Source: Gallionella sp.
Lineage (GTDB): Bacteria > Pseudomonadota > Gammaproteobacteria > Burkholderiales > Gallionellaceae
Assembly: GCA_030645955.1 (NCBI GenBank)
Contig: JAUSMR010000058.1
Location: forward strand, 16,025 to 80,024
Length of the DNA: 64,000 nucleotides
Direction of reading: 5' to 3'
The notes under the pieces are model-generated. The model did no database searches and was not told where the DNA came from. It saw only the letters and a program-made list of their open reading frames with translations. The translations under genes and the position numbers were made by a program. Below are positions 1 through 12,322 of the stretch, one piece after another. Within the stretch, counting starts at the first letter, position 1. Every line of letters starts with the position of its first letter.

Positions 1-101
1 ATGTGCTTTTGAATAACAAGCTCATCGCGCAGTAAGGTGAAAAACTGGTAGCCTGAAGCTCGCCAGATGTAAGACGAAAAACCGAGGGACATCACCAGAT
101 A

Positions 102-647
102 TCACATCCGTGCGGGTTCGAAGCTCACGTCCAGATTCAGGTCGTCGCAGTAATCAAGGAAATTTCCACGCAAGGTGGGAATGTGAACGTCAGCACGAAT
201 GCCTACCGTCATGATGACGGAAAACATGGAGGTGCCGGTGTGTGGCGCTGGATAGGTGTCGGTCTGGAGTTCTTCGATATTGATACCGTTCCTGGAGAAG
301 AAAGCGGCCAGATTGCGAACGATGCCGGGATGGTCCATGGCTACTACTTCCACTCTATAGGGGACCACCGGTTGCGTCTGCTCCCGTTGCTGGGTGCGTT
401 TGTGAATGATGGTGAGGCCCAGCTGATTACCCAGCAACTCCATTTGCCCTTCGAGCTTGGAAAGTGCGTTCCATGGGCCGGAAAGCAGCATGATTATGGC
501 GAACTGTTCGCCCAATACGGCCATACGGCTTTCTTCAATATTGCATCCGCTCTCTGCGATCCTGCTCGAAAGCTGATCTACGAGACCAACTTTGTCTTCT
601 CCTGAAGCTGTTATCACCAGATAATTGTTTTGAGTGTCTATGGACAT
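102..647 (-). CDS. gcvR: GcvR-like tandem ACT-domain regulator
   Basis: The 181-residue protein is two ACT domains, roughly residues 8-80 and 97-172, joined by a short Gln-rich linker. The first carries ASGEDKVGLVDQLSSRIAES and the second AMDHPGIVRNLAAFF, the usual ligand-binding start of each ACT domain (DxxGxV/DxPGIV). This architecture is that of the glycine cleavage system repressor GcvR, which in E. coli binds GcvA when glycine is low. Many betaproteobacteria carry such a protein without a clear gcv neighbour, and none is visible here, so the exact target is uncertain. The ATG at 645-647 gives a full-length family member but has no strong Shine-Dalgarno sequence. It is transcribed away from parE. 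Confidence 0.8.
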   Translation of the reverse strand: MSIDTQNNYLVITASGEDKVGLVDQLSSRIAESGCNIEESRMAVLGEQFAIIMLLSGPWNALSKLEGQMELLGNQLGLTIIHKRTQQREQTQPVVPYRVEVVAMDHPGIVRNLAAFFSRNGINIEELQTDTYPAPHTGTSMFSVIMTVGIRADVHIPTLRGNFLDYCDDLNLDVSFEPARM

Positions 648-3089
<2,442 letters not shown>

Positions 3090-3114
3090 TCCCAATGTTG
3101 TCCGCTTAATAAAA

Positions 3115-3188
3115 TTCCGTTCGCCCTGAGCTTGTCGAAGGGCTCTGGCTAAGTGGCTGGTGGTTCGACAAGCTCAGGGCGAACGGAA
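3115..3188. repeat. 25-bp perfect inverted repeat
   Basis: The arms 3115-3139 and 3164-3188 are exact reverse complements, with a 24-base spacer. The core reads CCCTGAGCTTGTCGAA and its complement. It begins 26 bases after the parE stop. There is no T-run, so it looks more like a dispersed REP-type palindrome than a terminator. A half-site variant (TTCGACAGGCTCAGG) appears inside earP near 59131. Confidence 0.85.
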
Positions 3189-3211
3189 ATTTTCCTGGGA
3201 ACCGATCTGTT

Positions 3212-3234
3212 CCTTCCCCCATGCAGGGGGAAGG
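3212..3234. repeat. C/G-rich palindrome between parE and parC
   Basis: CCTTCCCCC at 3212-3220 pairs perfectly with GGGGGAAGG at 3226-3234 around a 5-base loop. It belongs to the same loose family as the CCCTCTCCCG...CGGGAGAGGG palindromes inside alaS, earP, glnE and pgm. A related C/G-rich hairpin follows at about 3344-3371, just before the parC start. Confidence 0.7.
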
Positions 3235-3281
3235 TTAGGATGGGGGTAGAACAGATGGAATGCCACGCTTCTACCCCCTAA

Positions 3282-3340
3282 GATGGAACAACTAGCCATC
3301 TCACTAAGCTGCAAAAATCGCAGCAAGTGATTGGTTATCC
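3282..3340 (+). repeat. 60-bp structured repeat, copy A
   Basis: This is copy A of a four-copy family in the window (others at 11171, 30257 and 39178). Shared ends are GATGGAACAACTAGCCAT on the left and ATTGGTTAT on the right. The central hairpin pairs GCTGC with GCAGC. It lies in non-coding DNA between parE and parC. Confidence 0.75.
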
Positions 3341-3408
3341 ATGTCCCTCCCCCTGCAAGGGGAAGGGGACGTAAAAAATATACGTATGATAAAAAAAATG
3401 GAATACGC

Positions 3409-5808
3409 ATGAGCATAGAACCGACCGACGAAGACCAATCCGATCTCTTCCCCGCTGAAGAAAACGCAGCAGAAGTTGCGGCAGAACCAGTTGCAGCGTC
3501 CGGAGGCAACGGTGGCGCAAGACAGTTTGCCCCGCTGCCCGCGCTGCCGGACGGCGATGATGTGCCGATTGCGCAGTATGCCGAGCGCGCCTATCTGGAA
3601 TATGCCATCTCCGTGGTCAAGGGCCGCGCCCTGCCGGACGTGTGCGACGGCCAGAAGCCGGTGCAGCGGCGCATACTCTACGCGATGCGCGCGATGGGTC
3701 TGAACCACGGCAGCAAACACGTCAAATCGGCGCGCGTGGTCGGCGACGTGCTGGGCAAATACCATCCGCATGGCGATTCATCCGCCTATGAGGCCATGGT
3801 GCGCCTGGCGCAGGACTTCTCCCTGCGCTATCCGCTGGTGGACGGGCAGGGCAATTTCGGCACCCGCGACGGCGACAACGCGGCGGCGATGCGCTATACC
3901 GAGACACGCCTCACCCCGCTCGCCGAACTGCTGCTGTCCGAAATAGACATGGGCACGGTGGACTTCGTGCCCAACTACGACGGCGCATTCCAGGAACCCG
4001 CGATGCTCCCGGCGCGGTTGCCGATGGTGCTGCTCAACGGCGCATCGGGCATCGCGGTCGGCATGGCGACGGAAATCCCCTCGCATAACCTGCGTGAAGT
4101 CGCGCAAGCCGCGGTGCAACTGGTGCGCAATCCGGACCTCGGCGACGCGGCCTTGCTCGCCTGCATACACGGGCCGGACTTCCCCGGCGGCGGGCAAATC
4201 ATCTCGTCCGCGCGCGACATCCGCGACTGCTACCTGAGCGGGCGCGGCTCGATCAAGATGCGCGCCAGATGGACAGTCGAGGAACTGGCTCGCGGCCAGT
4301 GGCAGATCGCGGTGCACGAACTTCCGCATGGCATCTCGACCCGGAAAGTGCTGGAAGAAATCGACGAACTGACCAACCCGAAAGTCAAAGCCAACAAGAA
4401 GAGCCTGACGCAGGATCAGGTGCAGAACAAGCAACTGCTGCTGTCGGTGCTGGATGCGGTGGCCGACGAGTCCGACAAGTCGCAGGCCGTGCGGCTGGTG
4501 TTCCAGCCCAGGTCATCGCGCCAGACACAGGACGAACTGATGAATGTGCTGCTCGCACACACCAGCCTGGAATCTTCCGCTCCCATCAACATGACGATGA
4601 TAGGACTGGATGGCCGCCCGCAGCAGAAGCCGCTGATCCGGATCATCCGCGAATGGGTGGAGTTCCGCCTGCGCACCGTGCGCCGCCGCAGCGAGCACCG
4701 CCTGGCCCAGGTCAACGACCGGCTGCACATCCTGGAAGGCCGCATGGTGGTGTTTCTCCACCTCGATGAAGTGATCGCGCTGATCCGCGAATCGGATGAC
4801 CCCAAGGCCGCATTGATCGCGCGGTTCGAACTCTCCGAGCGGCAGGCCGAAGACATACTGGAAATTCGCCTGCGCCAACTGGCGCGGATGGAAGGCATCC
4901 GTATCGAAAAAGAGGTCAAGGCGCTGGAGAAAGAACGCCGCGAACTTGTGCGATTATTGTCCAAGGAAAGCGCGTTGCGCGAACTGGTCGCCGCCGAGAT
5001 CGAATCCGATGCCGCGACCTACGGCGATGAACGCCGCACGCTGATCAAGGAAGAGGAAAAATCGGCAATCGTGTCGCCGCTGCTCGACGAACCCGTGACC
5101 GTGATCATCTCCAGCAAACACTGGGTGCGCAGCCGTCAGGGACACGGTCTGGATTTATCGGCCCTCGCCTTCAAGGAGGGTGACGGCATGCTCAGCAAGT
5201 TCGAGTGCCGCACCACCGACCACTGCATCGTGATCTGCGACAACGGGCGCGTGTGCAGCATCCCGGTCGCCCAACTGCCCTCGGGAAGAGGCGATGGCGC
5301 ACCACTTTCCACCTTCATCGAAATCGCCAGCGGCGCCAGAATAGCGCATGCGCTATGCGGAAAATCCGAACAGCAGCTATTAATTGCCACCGCTGCCGGC
5401 TATGGCTTTATCTGCAACCTCGGCGACATGGTGGGCAGGAACAAGGCGGGCAAACAATTCATCAGCGTGGATCAGGAAACCATTCTGGCGCCGGCCCCTT
5501 TCACGCCCACGGAACAATCACTGGTGGCGGCCGTATCCAGTCGCGGAAGGCTGTTGGTGTTCCTGCTGGCCGAAATGAAGCGCCTGCCGGGCGGCGGCAA
5601 AGGCGTCATCCTCATGGGCCTGGGCGACGGCGACGAATTGGCGGCCGCTTCCGTCATCAACCAGGCCGAAGTAAAAATTACCGGCAAGACAGGTGCGCGC
5701 GAGCAAGTCGTCAAATTATCGGGCGCAGTTCTGCAAGGCTACTTCGGAAAACGCGCGCGCGGCGGCAAGCAACTCCCGTCCAGGCTCAAACCCGGCCGGG
5801 TCGACTGA
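3409..5808 (+). CDS. parC: DNA topoisomerase IV subunit A (ParC)
   Basis: ParC is the DNA-cleaving subunit of topoisomerase IV. The 799-residue protein carries the winged-helix/tower core with [19 protein letters not shown] and [12 protein letters not shown], and the catalytic tyrosine at about residue 163 in [11 protein letters not shown] long coiled coil and a C-terminal beta-pinwheel follow. The Ser and Glu positions linked to quinolone resistance in E. coli ParC look wild-type (GDSSAYEA). The open frame extends 26 codons further upstream, but those codons run through a C/G-rich repeat. ATG at 3409 (MSIEPTDED) is therefore the likelier start. The acidic N-terminal 50 residues before [15 protein letters not shown] are an extension relative to E. 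coli ParC. Confidence 0.95.
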   Translation: MSIEPTDEDQSDLFPAEENAAEVAAEPVAASGGNGGARQFAPLPALPDGDDVPIAQYAERAYLEYAISVVKGRALPDVCDGQKPVQRRILYAMRAMGLNHGSKHVKSARVVGDVLGKYHPHGDSSAYEAMVRLAQDFSLRYPLVDGQGNFGTRDGDNAAAMRYTETRLTPLAELLLSEIDMGTVDFVPNYDGAFQEPAMLPARLPMVLLNGASGIAVGMATEIPSHNLREVAQAAVQLVRNPDLGDAALLACIHGPDFPGGGQIISSARDIRDCYLSGRGSIKMRARWTVEELARGQWQIAVHELPHGISTRKVLEEIDELTNPKVKANKKSLTQDQVQNKQLLLSVLDAVADESDKSQAVRLVFQPRSSRQTQDELMNVLLAHTSLESSAPINMTMIGLDGRPQQKPLIRIIREWVEFRLRTVRRRSEHRLAQVNDRLHILEGRMVVFLHLDEVIALIRESDDPKAALIARFELSERQAEDILEIRLRQLARMEGIRIEKEVKALEKERRELVRLLSKESALRELVAAEIESDAATYGDERRTLIKEEEKSAIVSPLLDEPVTVIISSKHWVRSRQGHGLDLSALAFKEGDGMLSKFECRTTDHCIVICDNGRVCSIPVAQLPSGRGDGAPLSTFIEIASGARIAHALCGKSEQQLLIATAAGYGFICNLGDMVGRNKAGKQFISVDQETILAPAPFTPTEQSLVAAVSSRGRLLVFLLAEMKRLPGGGKGVILMGLGDGDELAAASVINQAEVKITGKTGAREQVVKLSGAVLQGYFGKRARGGKQLPSRLKPGRVD

Positions 5809-5986
5809 TTGGGATGAGAAACGTGAAAACGAGTTTTGCTGCGGAGCACTGGATCGGCCGTCCGGTGGGCGCGAATCGTATGCTATTGCATTCACCCGGC
5901 ATGATCTTCAATTATGGAAAGCTCAATAGTTAAGGTTAATTGGCAGGACAGCGCCTCAGCGAGACAAAAACGGGAGTCTTTGATTG

Positions 5987-6964
5987 ATGGATGCTGTTTG
6001 GGAGGATGCGATCAAGCGTGGTGACGTTCAGGCCGTCCTTGATCTTCTTGGCCGAGCTACAGATATTGATGCCCGCGATCGCTACGGACAGACGGCCCTG
6101 ATGCTGGCCGCACATGCGGGTCATCACGAGGTCGTGGAAACACTGATAGCGCATCGGGCAAAACTGAACATCACCGCCAAGTTTGACCTGAGCGCTTTGA
6201 TGCTGGCCATTGTTGCCGGGCATACGGAAGTTGCACGCCTTTTGGCGAAAGCCGGGGCCGATCTTTCATTAAGGGGAAGCGGTGCTCCGGGATTCGCTGA
6301 CAAGACAGCCTGTGATCTTGCTGAGGATCGCGGCATGCCGGAGCTGTCCGCAGAATTGAAGCCTGAACTGCAAGCCATCGGTGACAAGATGAAGTCAGAC
6401 CCTGATAGATGCCCGGAATACGAGAAATTCAAGAAGATCGATGCGGCGTTTCGCACGGGTGATCTTGCCGCGTTGCGGGCCGCGGTCGATGATCCATCCA
6501 CGGTGCCGGACGGTCCGATGCCGCTGACGATCGGCTCGTGCATCGAATACGCCATTTATCACAGCCCCGTGCCGTTTATCCACACGTTGCTGGAGATCGG
6601 TGCCGATCCCAATCCTGCCGATCATGGCGGATTTCCACCCTTGATCGCGGCATTGTCTTGCAGCCGGCCGCGGCCCGGATCACCTGGTCGGCCGGACGTG
6701 CTGGAAATCCTGGAAATCCTGAAACTCCTGCTTGCCTTCAAGTCCGATCCCAATCAACGCGGTATCAACGATTACACGCCGCTCCACATGGCTGTGAGCG
6801 AACACTATCCGGGGGCCGTCGAGCTACTGCTGCAAAGCGGCGCGGATCCGCGCCTCCGGACACGAATCGACGACTGTGAAACGCCCCGAAAAATGGCGGA
6901 AAAATTGGGCCTTCGCGAGATTGCAGCGTTACTCGCCGTGGAGGAGGCGCGACTGGGAAGGTGA
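5987..6964 (+). CDS. Ankyrin-repeat protein
   Basis: The 325-residue protein is built from ankyrin repeats. Clear units include DRYGQTALMLAAHAGHHEVV (about residues 34-53), the following SALMLAIVAGHTEVARLLAK, and near the C-terminus YTPLHMAVSEHYPGAVELLL. A central stretch (about 110-190) is less regular. There is no signal peptide or membrane segment, so a cytoplasmic protein-protein interaction role is likely. The ATG at 5987 has GGGAG ten bases upstream; a TTG one codon earlier also fits. No enzymatic domain is visible and the partner is unknown. It stands alone between parC and the DsrC-like gene. Confidence 0.85.
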   Translation: MDAVWEDAIKRGDVQAVLDLLGRATDIDARDRYGQTALMLAAHAGHHEVVETLIAHRAKLNITAKFDLSALMLAIVAGHTEVARLLAKAGADLSLRGSGAPGFADKTACDLAEDRGMPELSAELKPELQAIGDKMKSDPDRCPEYEKFKKIDAAFRTGDLAALRAAVDDPSTVPDGPMPLTIGSCIEYAIYHSPVPFIHTLLEIGADPNPADHGGFPPLIAALSCSRPRPGSPGRPDVLEILEILKLLLAFKSDPNQRGINDYTPLHMAVSEHYPGAVELLLQSGADPRLRTRIDDCETPRKMAEKLGLREIAALLAVEEARLGR

Positions 6965-7053
6965 GAAACCGCGTCTTTTGTCATTAGCCAAACCTATCAA
7001 TCAACCAGTCGTTCCGATGTCGTGATTTCCCCCATAGCCTGCCAAAAAAATAG

Positions 7054-7082
7054 TTGACAAAAACACTCGACAGTTTGAAAAT
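7054..7082 (+). promoter_or_regulatory. Candidate sigma-70 promoter for the DsrC-like gene
   Basis: A perfect TTGACA lies at 7054-7059. A weak -10 candidate, GAAAAT at 7077-7082, follows with 17-base spacing. The site is 57 bases upstream of the start codon at 7139. The -35 is convincing and the -10 is poor, so the assignment is tentative. Confidence 0.45.
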
Positions 7083-7138
7083 ATCTAACTCGGGTGAGCT
7101 TCATTCCTTGTCACCCCCGTCAGCAGGAGGACGCTATC

Positions 7139-7504
7139 ATGCTCGACATCAACAAAGCCATCAGCAATCCACAACGCTACGAGAATGACCCGGACGGCAA
7201 CATGTCCGATCTTGTTTCGTGGTCCCCGCATTACGCCAATCGGCAGGCCGAACTCGAAGGGCTTGCGCTTACCGATGAGCATTGGGAAGTCATCTTCTAT
7301 CTGCGCGAACGCTTTCGACAGCATGGGAACACGGATGCCGCACGGGATGTGTTGCGTGATCTCGAAGAGCACTTTTGTGAAAAGCATGGACGCGGTTACC
7401 TTTACGAGCTTTTTCCGCGCGGCCCGGTGAGCCAGGCAAGCCATCTGGCAGGTTTGCCGCTGCCGCCCCACACTCACGACTTGTCGTTCGGGAGCGTGAT
7501 GTAG
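7139..7504 (+). CDS. DsrC/TusE-family protein without C-terminal Cys
   Basis: The 121-residue protein matches the DsrC/TusE fold through LTDEHWEVIFYLRERF (about residues 45-60) and the C-terminal YELFPRGPVSQASHLAGLP. In TusE and DsrC the C-terminal arm ends in a conserved, sulfur-carrying cysteine. Here the arm reads PLPPHTHDLSFGSVM and has none. The only cysteine is internal (HFCEKHGRG). It therefore probably cannot act as a persulfide carrier and may be a regulatory or divergent paralogue. AGGAGG at 7125-7130 fixes the start at 7139. No other tus or dsr gene is nearby. Confidence 0.8.
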   Translation: MLDINKAISNPQRYENDPDGNMSDLVSWSPHYANRQAELEGLALTDEHWEVIFYLRERFRQHGNTDAARDVLRDLEEHFCEKHGRGYLYELFPRGPVSQASHLAGLPLPPHTHDLSFGSVM

Positions 7505-8352
7505 AAAGCGAAAAGGCCGGCTTTGCTCATATCCCGGGCAAGGCAGCAATCCTGGCTGGTACTTCGTCCAGTTCGCAGGCTGGGACTTCGCCTTTGGGCG
7601 AGGCTTTGCGCGCGCGCCAGTCCAGATTTTTCGAGTCAACGTGGTCACCCATTTGAGCCTAAGGAATCGTTATTGCATTAATCCCGAATAATCCATTAGA
7701 GATGTTTCAATAATGTTCATTACGCCTGTAAAGCTTATCTCTTCAATGTAGTAGCCCGATTCATCGGGCGATTCTGTGGTCAATCTATCGCGCAATGAAT
7801 TGCGCTCCTACAAAGCATCTTGGTTCTAATGGATTATCTGGGTTAATTTCTAAGCAGCCGTGCTCTGTCGATAACGAGAGCGAATTGAAGTGATCAGCGA
7901 TTTTCAGGTGGATTGTGAAATGGAAGAGTCTCAAAAAAACGGTGTGAAGCTGAACCCTTTGATTGCGAATGGAAACATCGATTTGAGGGTTGAGGGCGGT
8001 CGCCGAAAACCAAGTCCCTTCGGGACACAGGGGCCATGGCTGGCCAAGGGTAAAATGGGAGGTCTGATTTTTACCGATCGCAGAAAAGCAGTCAGGCGGG
8101 CGGCGGACCGAGTCGAAGGGGTTAGCTCAAGCGCACCCCTTTGATTCTGCTCCTGATTCTTCGGCGTTCGGCCCCAAGCCGCCTCTCACCCAGTAGATGA
8201 ACTTCCGCTTCGCAGAAAGCCAGATATCCGCTTTGGATCGTTAGCTGGGCTTGATGAACAACCTATCGGTCAGGCATCCTTTCCTGGACGGCAACGCCAT
8301 GCGGAAACCACCAAAAGTGGAGTGAGCAATGCGTGGACGGCTGTGCATTTTC
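7505..8352. other. 848-base gap with no convincing gene
   Basis: The gap separates the DsrC-like gene from the end of fumC. Its left half contains a MITE-like element (7677-7847). An 84-codon frame at 7890-8144 has a low-complexity, motif-free translation and no clear ribosome site. The stretch at 7990-8150 resembles scrambled repeat DNA. I find no tRNA or recognisable RNA gene. Confidence 0.5.
7677..7847. mobile_element. MITE-like element with imperfect terminal inverted repeats
   Basis: The left end (7677-7700, ending ATAATCCATTAGA) is an imperfect reverse complement of the right end (7825-7847, starting TCTAATGGATTAT). About 120 bases lie between them, holding two further palindromes: TAGCCCGATTCATCGGGC near 7750 and GCGCAATGAATTGCGC near 7790. 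There is no coding capacity. The nested-palindrome layout is typical of non-autonomous miniature elements. Confidence 0.55.
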
Positions 8353-9747
8353 TCATGCAGTCTTTGGATGGGCCATTTCCGCCGCCCGCACCCATAGGTC
8401 GAATTCTGCTTCCGTGACATAGCCCAACGCCAGCGCCGCCTGCTTCAGCGTGCTGCCGTCGCGGTGGGCGCGCTTGGCAATTTCGGCGGCGCGGTCGTAG
8501 CCGATATGCGGGGTCAGCGCGGTCACCAGCATCAGCGAGCGTTCCATCTGCTCCGCGATGCGTTCGCGGTTGGCCTCGATGCCGCGCACGCAATGTTCCT
8601 CGAAGCTCGCCATGCCGTCGGCGAGCAGGCGCACACTCTGCAGGAAATTGTGCGCGATCATCGGCCGGAACACGTTCAGCTCGAAATTGCCGGAGGCGCC
8701 GCCGATGGTGATCGCGACATCGTTGCCGAACACCTGGCAGCACAGCATGGTCAGCGCTTCGCACTGGGTCGGGTTCACCTTGCCAGGCATGATCGAGCTG
8801 CCCGGTTCGTTTTCCGGGATGCTGATCTCGCCCAGCCCGGAGCGCGGGCCGGAGGCCAGCCAGCGCACGTCATTGGCGATTTTCATCAGCGCGGCGGCGA
8901 GCGTCTTGAGCGCGCCGTGCGCCGCGACCAGCTCGTCGTTCGCGGCCAGCGCGGCAAACTTGTTGGCGGCGCTCCTGAACGGCATGCCGGTGCTGCGCGC
9001 AAGCTCGGCGGCAACATGCCCGCCGAATCCGGCATGGGTGTTCAGCCCGGTGCCGACGGCGGTGCCGCCGACGGCCAACTGGTGCAGCGGCATCAGCGTG
9101 GCGAGGATGGCCGCTTCCGCGTGCTGCAGTTGCGCCGCATAACCGGAAAACTCCTGCCCCAGTGTCAGCGGGGTGGCGTCCTGCAAATGGGTGCGGCCGA
9201 TCTTGACGATGCCGCCGAACGCGGCGGATTTTTTCTCCAGCGTCGCGCGCAGCGTGCGCAGCGACAGCAACAGTTGCCCGGCAATGCCGGTGGCTGCCGC
9301 GACATGCATCGCGGTGGGGAAGATGTCGTTGGACGACTGGCCGAGATTGACCTCATCGTTGGGGTGAACCTTACGCGCCGTGCCGCGCGCGCTGCCGAGC
9401 AGTTCCGAAGCGCGGTTGGCGAGCACTTCGTTCATGTTCATGTTGCTCTGCGTGCCGGAACCGGTCTGCCATACCGACAGCACGAACTCCCGATCATGCT
9501 GGCCAGCCAGCACTTCGTCCGCTGCCTGCACGATGGCGATGGCCTTTTCCTCGTTCAGCAATCCCAGTTCATGATTGGCCAGCGCGCAGGCGCGTTTCAC
9601 AATCGCAAGCGCGAGGATGAGTTCCTGCGGCATCCGCTCGGTCGAGATGTGGAAGTATTGCAGCGAGCGCTGCGTCTGCGCGCCCCACAGGCGTTCTGAC
9701 GGGACTTCGATAGGGCCGAAAGAGTCGCGTTCCGTTCTGCTGGTCAT
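8353..9747 (-). CDS. fumC: Class II fumarate hydratase
   Basis: FumC interconverts fumarate and malate in the TCA cycle without an iron-sulfur cluster. The 464-residue protein contains the superfamily signature [13 protein letters not shown], the early [13 protein letters not shown] and the [14 protein letters not shown] segment that lines the active site. The start at 9747 ([13 protein letters not shown]) has a strong upstream GGAGGA; the frame is open for 43 further codons, but these are not family-like. It diverges from the FAD reductase at 9948, so the 200-base gap holds both promoters. Length and motifs are normal. Confidence 0.96.
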   Translation of the reverse strand: MTSRTERDSFGPIEVPSERLWGAQTQRSLQYFHISTERMPQELILALAIVKRACALANHELGLLNEEKAIAIVQAADEVLAGQHDREFVLSVWQTGSGTQSNMNMNEVLANRASELLGSARGTARKVHPNDEVNLGQSSNDIFPTAMHVAAATGIAGQLLLSLRTLRATLEKKSAAFGGIVKIGRTHLQDATPLTLGQEFSGYAAQLQHAEAAILATLMPLHQLAVGGTAVGTGLNTHAGFGGHVAAELARSTGMPFRSAANKFAALAANDELVAAHGALKTLAAALMKIANDVRWLASGPRSGLGEISIPENEPGSSIMPGKVNPTQCEALTMLCCQVFGNDVAITIGGASGNFELNVFRPMIAHNFLQSVRLLADGMASFEEHCVRGIEANRERIAEQMERSLMLVTALTPHIGYDRAAEIAKRAHRDGSTLKQAALALGYVTEAEFDLWVRAAEMAHPKTA

Positions 9748-9947
9748 AATGCATTCCTCCAACGAAATTTCGGGCATCCGTATTTGTGATTGATTACTCA
9801 TACATTGCGAATCCCTAAACCGGACATTCCATTTGCTCTTTACGATAATACATGCAATTGAAACTCTCCGCGCCAAGGAGGTGTAAACTTCCCATTGAAT
9901 CGTTTCGGCTGGCAGTATTGTTGTTCCGTTCCATGCAAGGAGGCAAT

Positions 9948-11150
9948 ATGAAACACGTTTACGATTATGTGATTGTGGGCGGGGGTCTGGCGGGTGTATC
10001 GGCTATAGAGGGCATTCGCGAACTGGATACGGCGGGGAAGATACTGCTGGTCGGCGAGGAAAAACACTTGCCCTATGACCGTCCGCCGTTATCCAAGAAG
10101 CTGTGGTTCGGCAAACAGAAGGTGGAGGATATTTTCCTCCATGACCGCGCGTTCTACGACAAGCATGCCGTTACTTTGGCGCTGGGCGCAAAGGCGGCGC
10201 GGCTTGATCCCGATGCAAACACGCTGACTACCACCCAGGGCGAGACTTGCGGCTACGGCAAGCTGCTGCTGGCGACGGGCTGCAAGTCGCGGACGCTGAC
10301 CATCCCCGGCGGCGATCTCGATGGCATCTGTTATTTCCGCAGCCTCGACGATTATCTGAGCACCCGGGAAGTGGCCGCGGAGGGCAAGTCCGCTGTGGTG
10401 GTCGGCGGCGGTTTCATCGGCTCGGAGCTGGCCGCTGCGCTGAACATCAGCAAGCTGCATGTCACCATGATCTTCCCCGGCGCACTGCTGTGCGACCGCG
10501 TGCTTCCGGACTATCTGGGGCGGGCAGTGCAGCAACGCTATGCGGAGAAGGGCGTCAGGATACTGGCGTCGGACAAGCCCGTTTCTTTCAGCAGGAACGG
10601 CAGCAAATTCATTACCCGCACCGAGAAGGGCGAGGCTATCGAATCGGATATCGTGATCGTCGGTGTGGGCGTCATCCCGGAGATGGAGCTGGCCAAAAGT
10701 GGTGGCCTGGAGGTGGGCAACGGCATTGTGGTGAATGAATATCTCGAGACTTCCCGGCCGGACATTTACGCCGCCGGCGACAATGCCTTTTTCCCCTACC
10801 GGGCGCTGGGGCAGACTATGCGCATCGAGCACTGGGATCATGCACTCAATCAGGGAAAGTGGGCGGGGCGCAACATGGCAGGTGCGCATGAACCCTTTAC
10901 CTACCAGCCGTATTTTTTCTCGGACCTGTTCGAGTTTGGCTACGAGGCGACCGGCGAGGTCGATTCGCGGCTGGAAACCTTCGCCGACTGGCAGAAGGAA
11001 AACGATACCGGGGTCATCTACTATCTGCGCGATGGAAAGATTCGCGGCGTGATGATGTGCAACGTGTGGGACAAGGTCGAGGTGGCGCGCGAACTGATCC
11101 GCAAAGGGGAAAGTGTGTCGCCGGAGAAATTGCGCGGCCTGATCCGCTAG
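9948..11150 (+). CDS. FAD/NAD(P)H-dependent ferredoxin/rubredoxin-type reductase
   Basis: The 400-residue flavoprotein has the N-terminal FAD-binding Rossmann motif [12 protein letters not shown] (about residues 7-18). A second NAD(P)H-binding motif, [16 protein letters not shown], lies near residue 150, and the FAD-ribityl motif YAAGDNAFF near residue 275. This is the pyridine nucleotide-disulfide reductase class 2 layout without the redox-active Cys pair, as in rubredoxin and ferredoxin reductases. The electron acceptor cannot be read from sequence. AAGGAGG just before ATG 9948 decides the start. Its stop codon falls inside the left terminal repeat of a MITE-like element. Confidence 0.85.
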   Translation: MKHVYDYVIVGGGLAGVSAIEGIRELDTAGKILLVGEEKHLPYDRPPLSKKLWFGKQKVEDIFLHDRAFYDKHAVTLALGAKAARLDPDANTLTTTQGETCGYGKLLLATGCKSRTLTIPGGDLDGICYFRSLDDYLSTREVAAEGKSAVVVGGGFIGSELAAALNISKLHVTMIFPGALLCDRVLPDYLGRAVQQRYAEKGVRILASDKPVSFSRNGSKFITRTEKGEAIESDIVIVGVGVIPEMELAKSGGLEVGNGIVVNEYLETSRPDIYAAGDNAFFPYRALGQTMRIEHWDHALNQGKWAGRNMAGAHEPFTYQPYFFSDLFEFGYEATGEVDSRLETFADWQKENDTGVIYYLRDGKIRGVMMCNVWDKVEVARELIRKGESVSPEKLRGLIR

Positions 11151-11354
11151 CAGGGTGTTGAAACACTACTGATGAAACTACTAGCCATCTGACTAGGCTG
11201 TCCAAATACGACAGCCAAGTCATTGGTTATGCGAGGCGATGATGCAGCGTTGGAAGTCGCTCAAAATGCTCATTTACTCTGTGTAAACTCCGCTTTTTCG
11301 CCGACTTCCGCCTTGCCTGATCGCCTCTCGCTACGTTTTTCAACACCCTGCTAG
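11147..11354. mobile_element. 208-bp MITE-like element with 17-bp terminal inverted repeats
   Basis: CTAGCAGGGTGTTGAAA at 11147-11163 is the exact reverse complement of 11338-11354. Inner arms also pair imperfectly (GCGAGGCGAT... near 11230 against ...ATCGCCTCTCGC near 11330), so the element can fold into one long hairpin. The left terminal repeat supplies the TAG stop of the upstream reductase gene. It contains copy B of the 60-bp structured repeat. No coding capacity is seen. Confidence 0.75.
11171..11230 (+). repeat. 60-bp structured repeat, copy B
   Basis: Copy B of the four-copy family lies inside the 208-bp element. The central stem is GGCTGTC with GACAGCC, seven perfect pairs. The sequence differs from the stems of the other copies but the pairing is preserved. 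Confidence 0.75.
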
Positions 11355-11416
11355 TTCGCGCTGATTTTTTTGCTGATTTCACTACTGACAACTCGGGAAA
11401 ATATAGAAAGGACGTT

Positions 11417-11767
11417 ATGGACCGCATCCGTATTTGTGATCTTCTTGTCCGCTGCATTTTGGGGATCAACGAGAATGAGCGCCACGAAAAGCAGGACGTA
11501 TTGATCAACCTGACCCTCTACACCGATCTGCACAAGGCTGGCAAAAGCGACCACATCGAGGATACCGTCGATTACCGCGCGCTTAAAAAACGCGTCCTCG
11601 CTATGGTGGAAAGCTCCCGATATTTATTGCTGGAAGCGCTGGCGGAAGCCGTTGCGGAATTGTGTCTCGAACAGCAGGGGGTGCGTCAGGTGGATGTGTG
11701 CGTGGAGAAGCCGCATGCGCTGCGTTTTGCCAGAAGCGTGGCGGTGGAAATTACCCGGAAGCGCTGA
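11417..11767 (+). CDS. folB: Dihydroneopterin aldolase
   Basis: FolB converts 7,8-dihydroneopterin to 6-hydroxymethyl-dihydropterin in folate synthesis. The 116-residue protein is the usual length and has the family pattern: IRICDLLVRCILGINENER at the N-terminus, the central DTVDYRAL, and the C-terminal VEKPHALRFARSVAVEI. It lies 6 bases before folK, the next enzyme in the pathway, so the pair is certainly co-transcribed. The preceding 62 bases after the MITE-like element carry the likely promoter. Confidence 0.93.
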   Translation: MDRIRICDLLVRCILGINENERHEKQDVLINLTLYTDLHKAGKSDHIEDTVDYRALKKRVLAMVESSRYLLLEALAEAVAELCLEQQGVRQVDVCVEKPHALRFARSVAVEITRKR

Positions 11768-11773
11768 GGGGCC

Positions 11774-12319
11774 ATGGCGCGCGCCTTCATCGGCATCGGC
11801 TCGAACATCGAACCGGAGAAAAATGTAAGTGCCGCGATCCGCAGCCTTGCGCAACAAACGCGCGTGACCGGCATATCCATGGTCTATTGCACCGGCGCGC
11901 TCGACCGTCCGGAGCAACCGCATTATTTCAACTGTGTGGTGGAGATCGAAACGGAAGCGCTTCCTGCGGAAGTGAAGCACGGCATATTGCGCCCCATCGA
12001 AAACAGCCTTGGACGCAAACGCAGCGCGGACAAATATGCGCCGCGGACGATCGACCTCGATTTGCTTCTTTACGGCGACCTGGTGATGGATGCGGAAGAT
12101 ATCAAACTCCCCGACCCGGAAATTCTGCAACGGCCGTTTCTTGCCATCCCGCTCTTCGAGTTGGCGCCTGACCTGGTGCTGGCAGGATATAACTTGCGGA
12201 TCGGTGAAATTGCGGCAAGGCTGCCGCAAGACGGAATGAGACCGCTGGAGGGTTACACCAGGCTGTTGAGAGAAGAAGCGAACCGTGGTTTTGGCGCTGA
12301 AGGGGGCGGCTACGAATAA
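11774..12319 (+). CDS. folK: 2-amino-4-hydroxy-6-hydroxymethyldihydropteridine pyrophosphokinase
   Basis: FolK pyrophosphorylates hydroxymethyl-dihydropterin, the step after FolB. The 181-residue protein has the N-terminal FIGIGSNIEPEKNV, the substrate loop and the diagnostic APRTIDLDLLLYGD with its metal-binding aspartates (about residues 91-104). The C-terminus after residue 150 is somewhat longer and glycine-rich (GFGAEGGGYE). It ends 4 bases before the broken acnA 3' end, which reads in the opposite direction. Confidence 0.93.
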   Translation: MARAFIGIGSNIEPEKNVSAAIRSLAQQTRVTGISMVYCTGALDRPEQPHYFNCVVEIETEALPAEVKHGILRPIENSLGRKRSADKYAPRTIDLDLLLYGDLVMDAEDIKLPDPEILQRPFLAIPLFELAPDLVLAGYNLRIGEIAARLPQDGMRPLEGYTRLLREEANRGFGAEGGGYE

Positions 12320-12322
12320 TAT

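Noticed and set aside
7890..8144. 84-codon frame in the gap before fumC
   Set aside because: The translation has no motif or hydrophobic pattern and the DNA looks like degraded repeat sequence.
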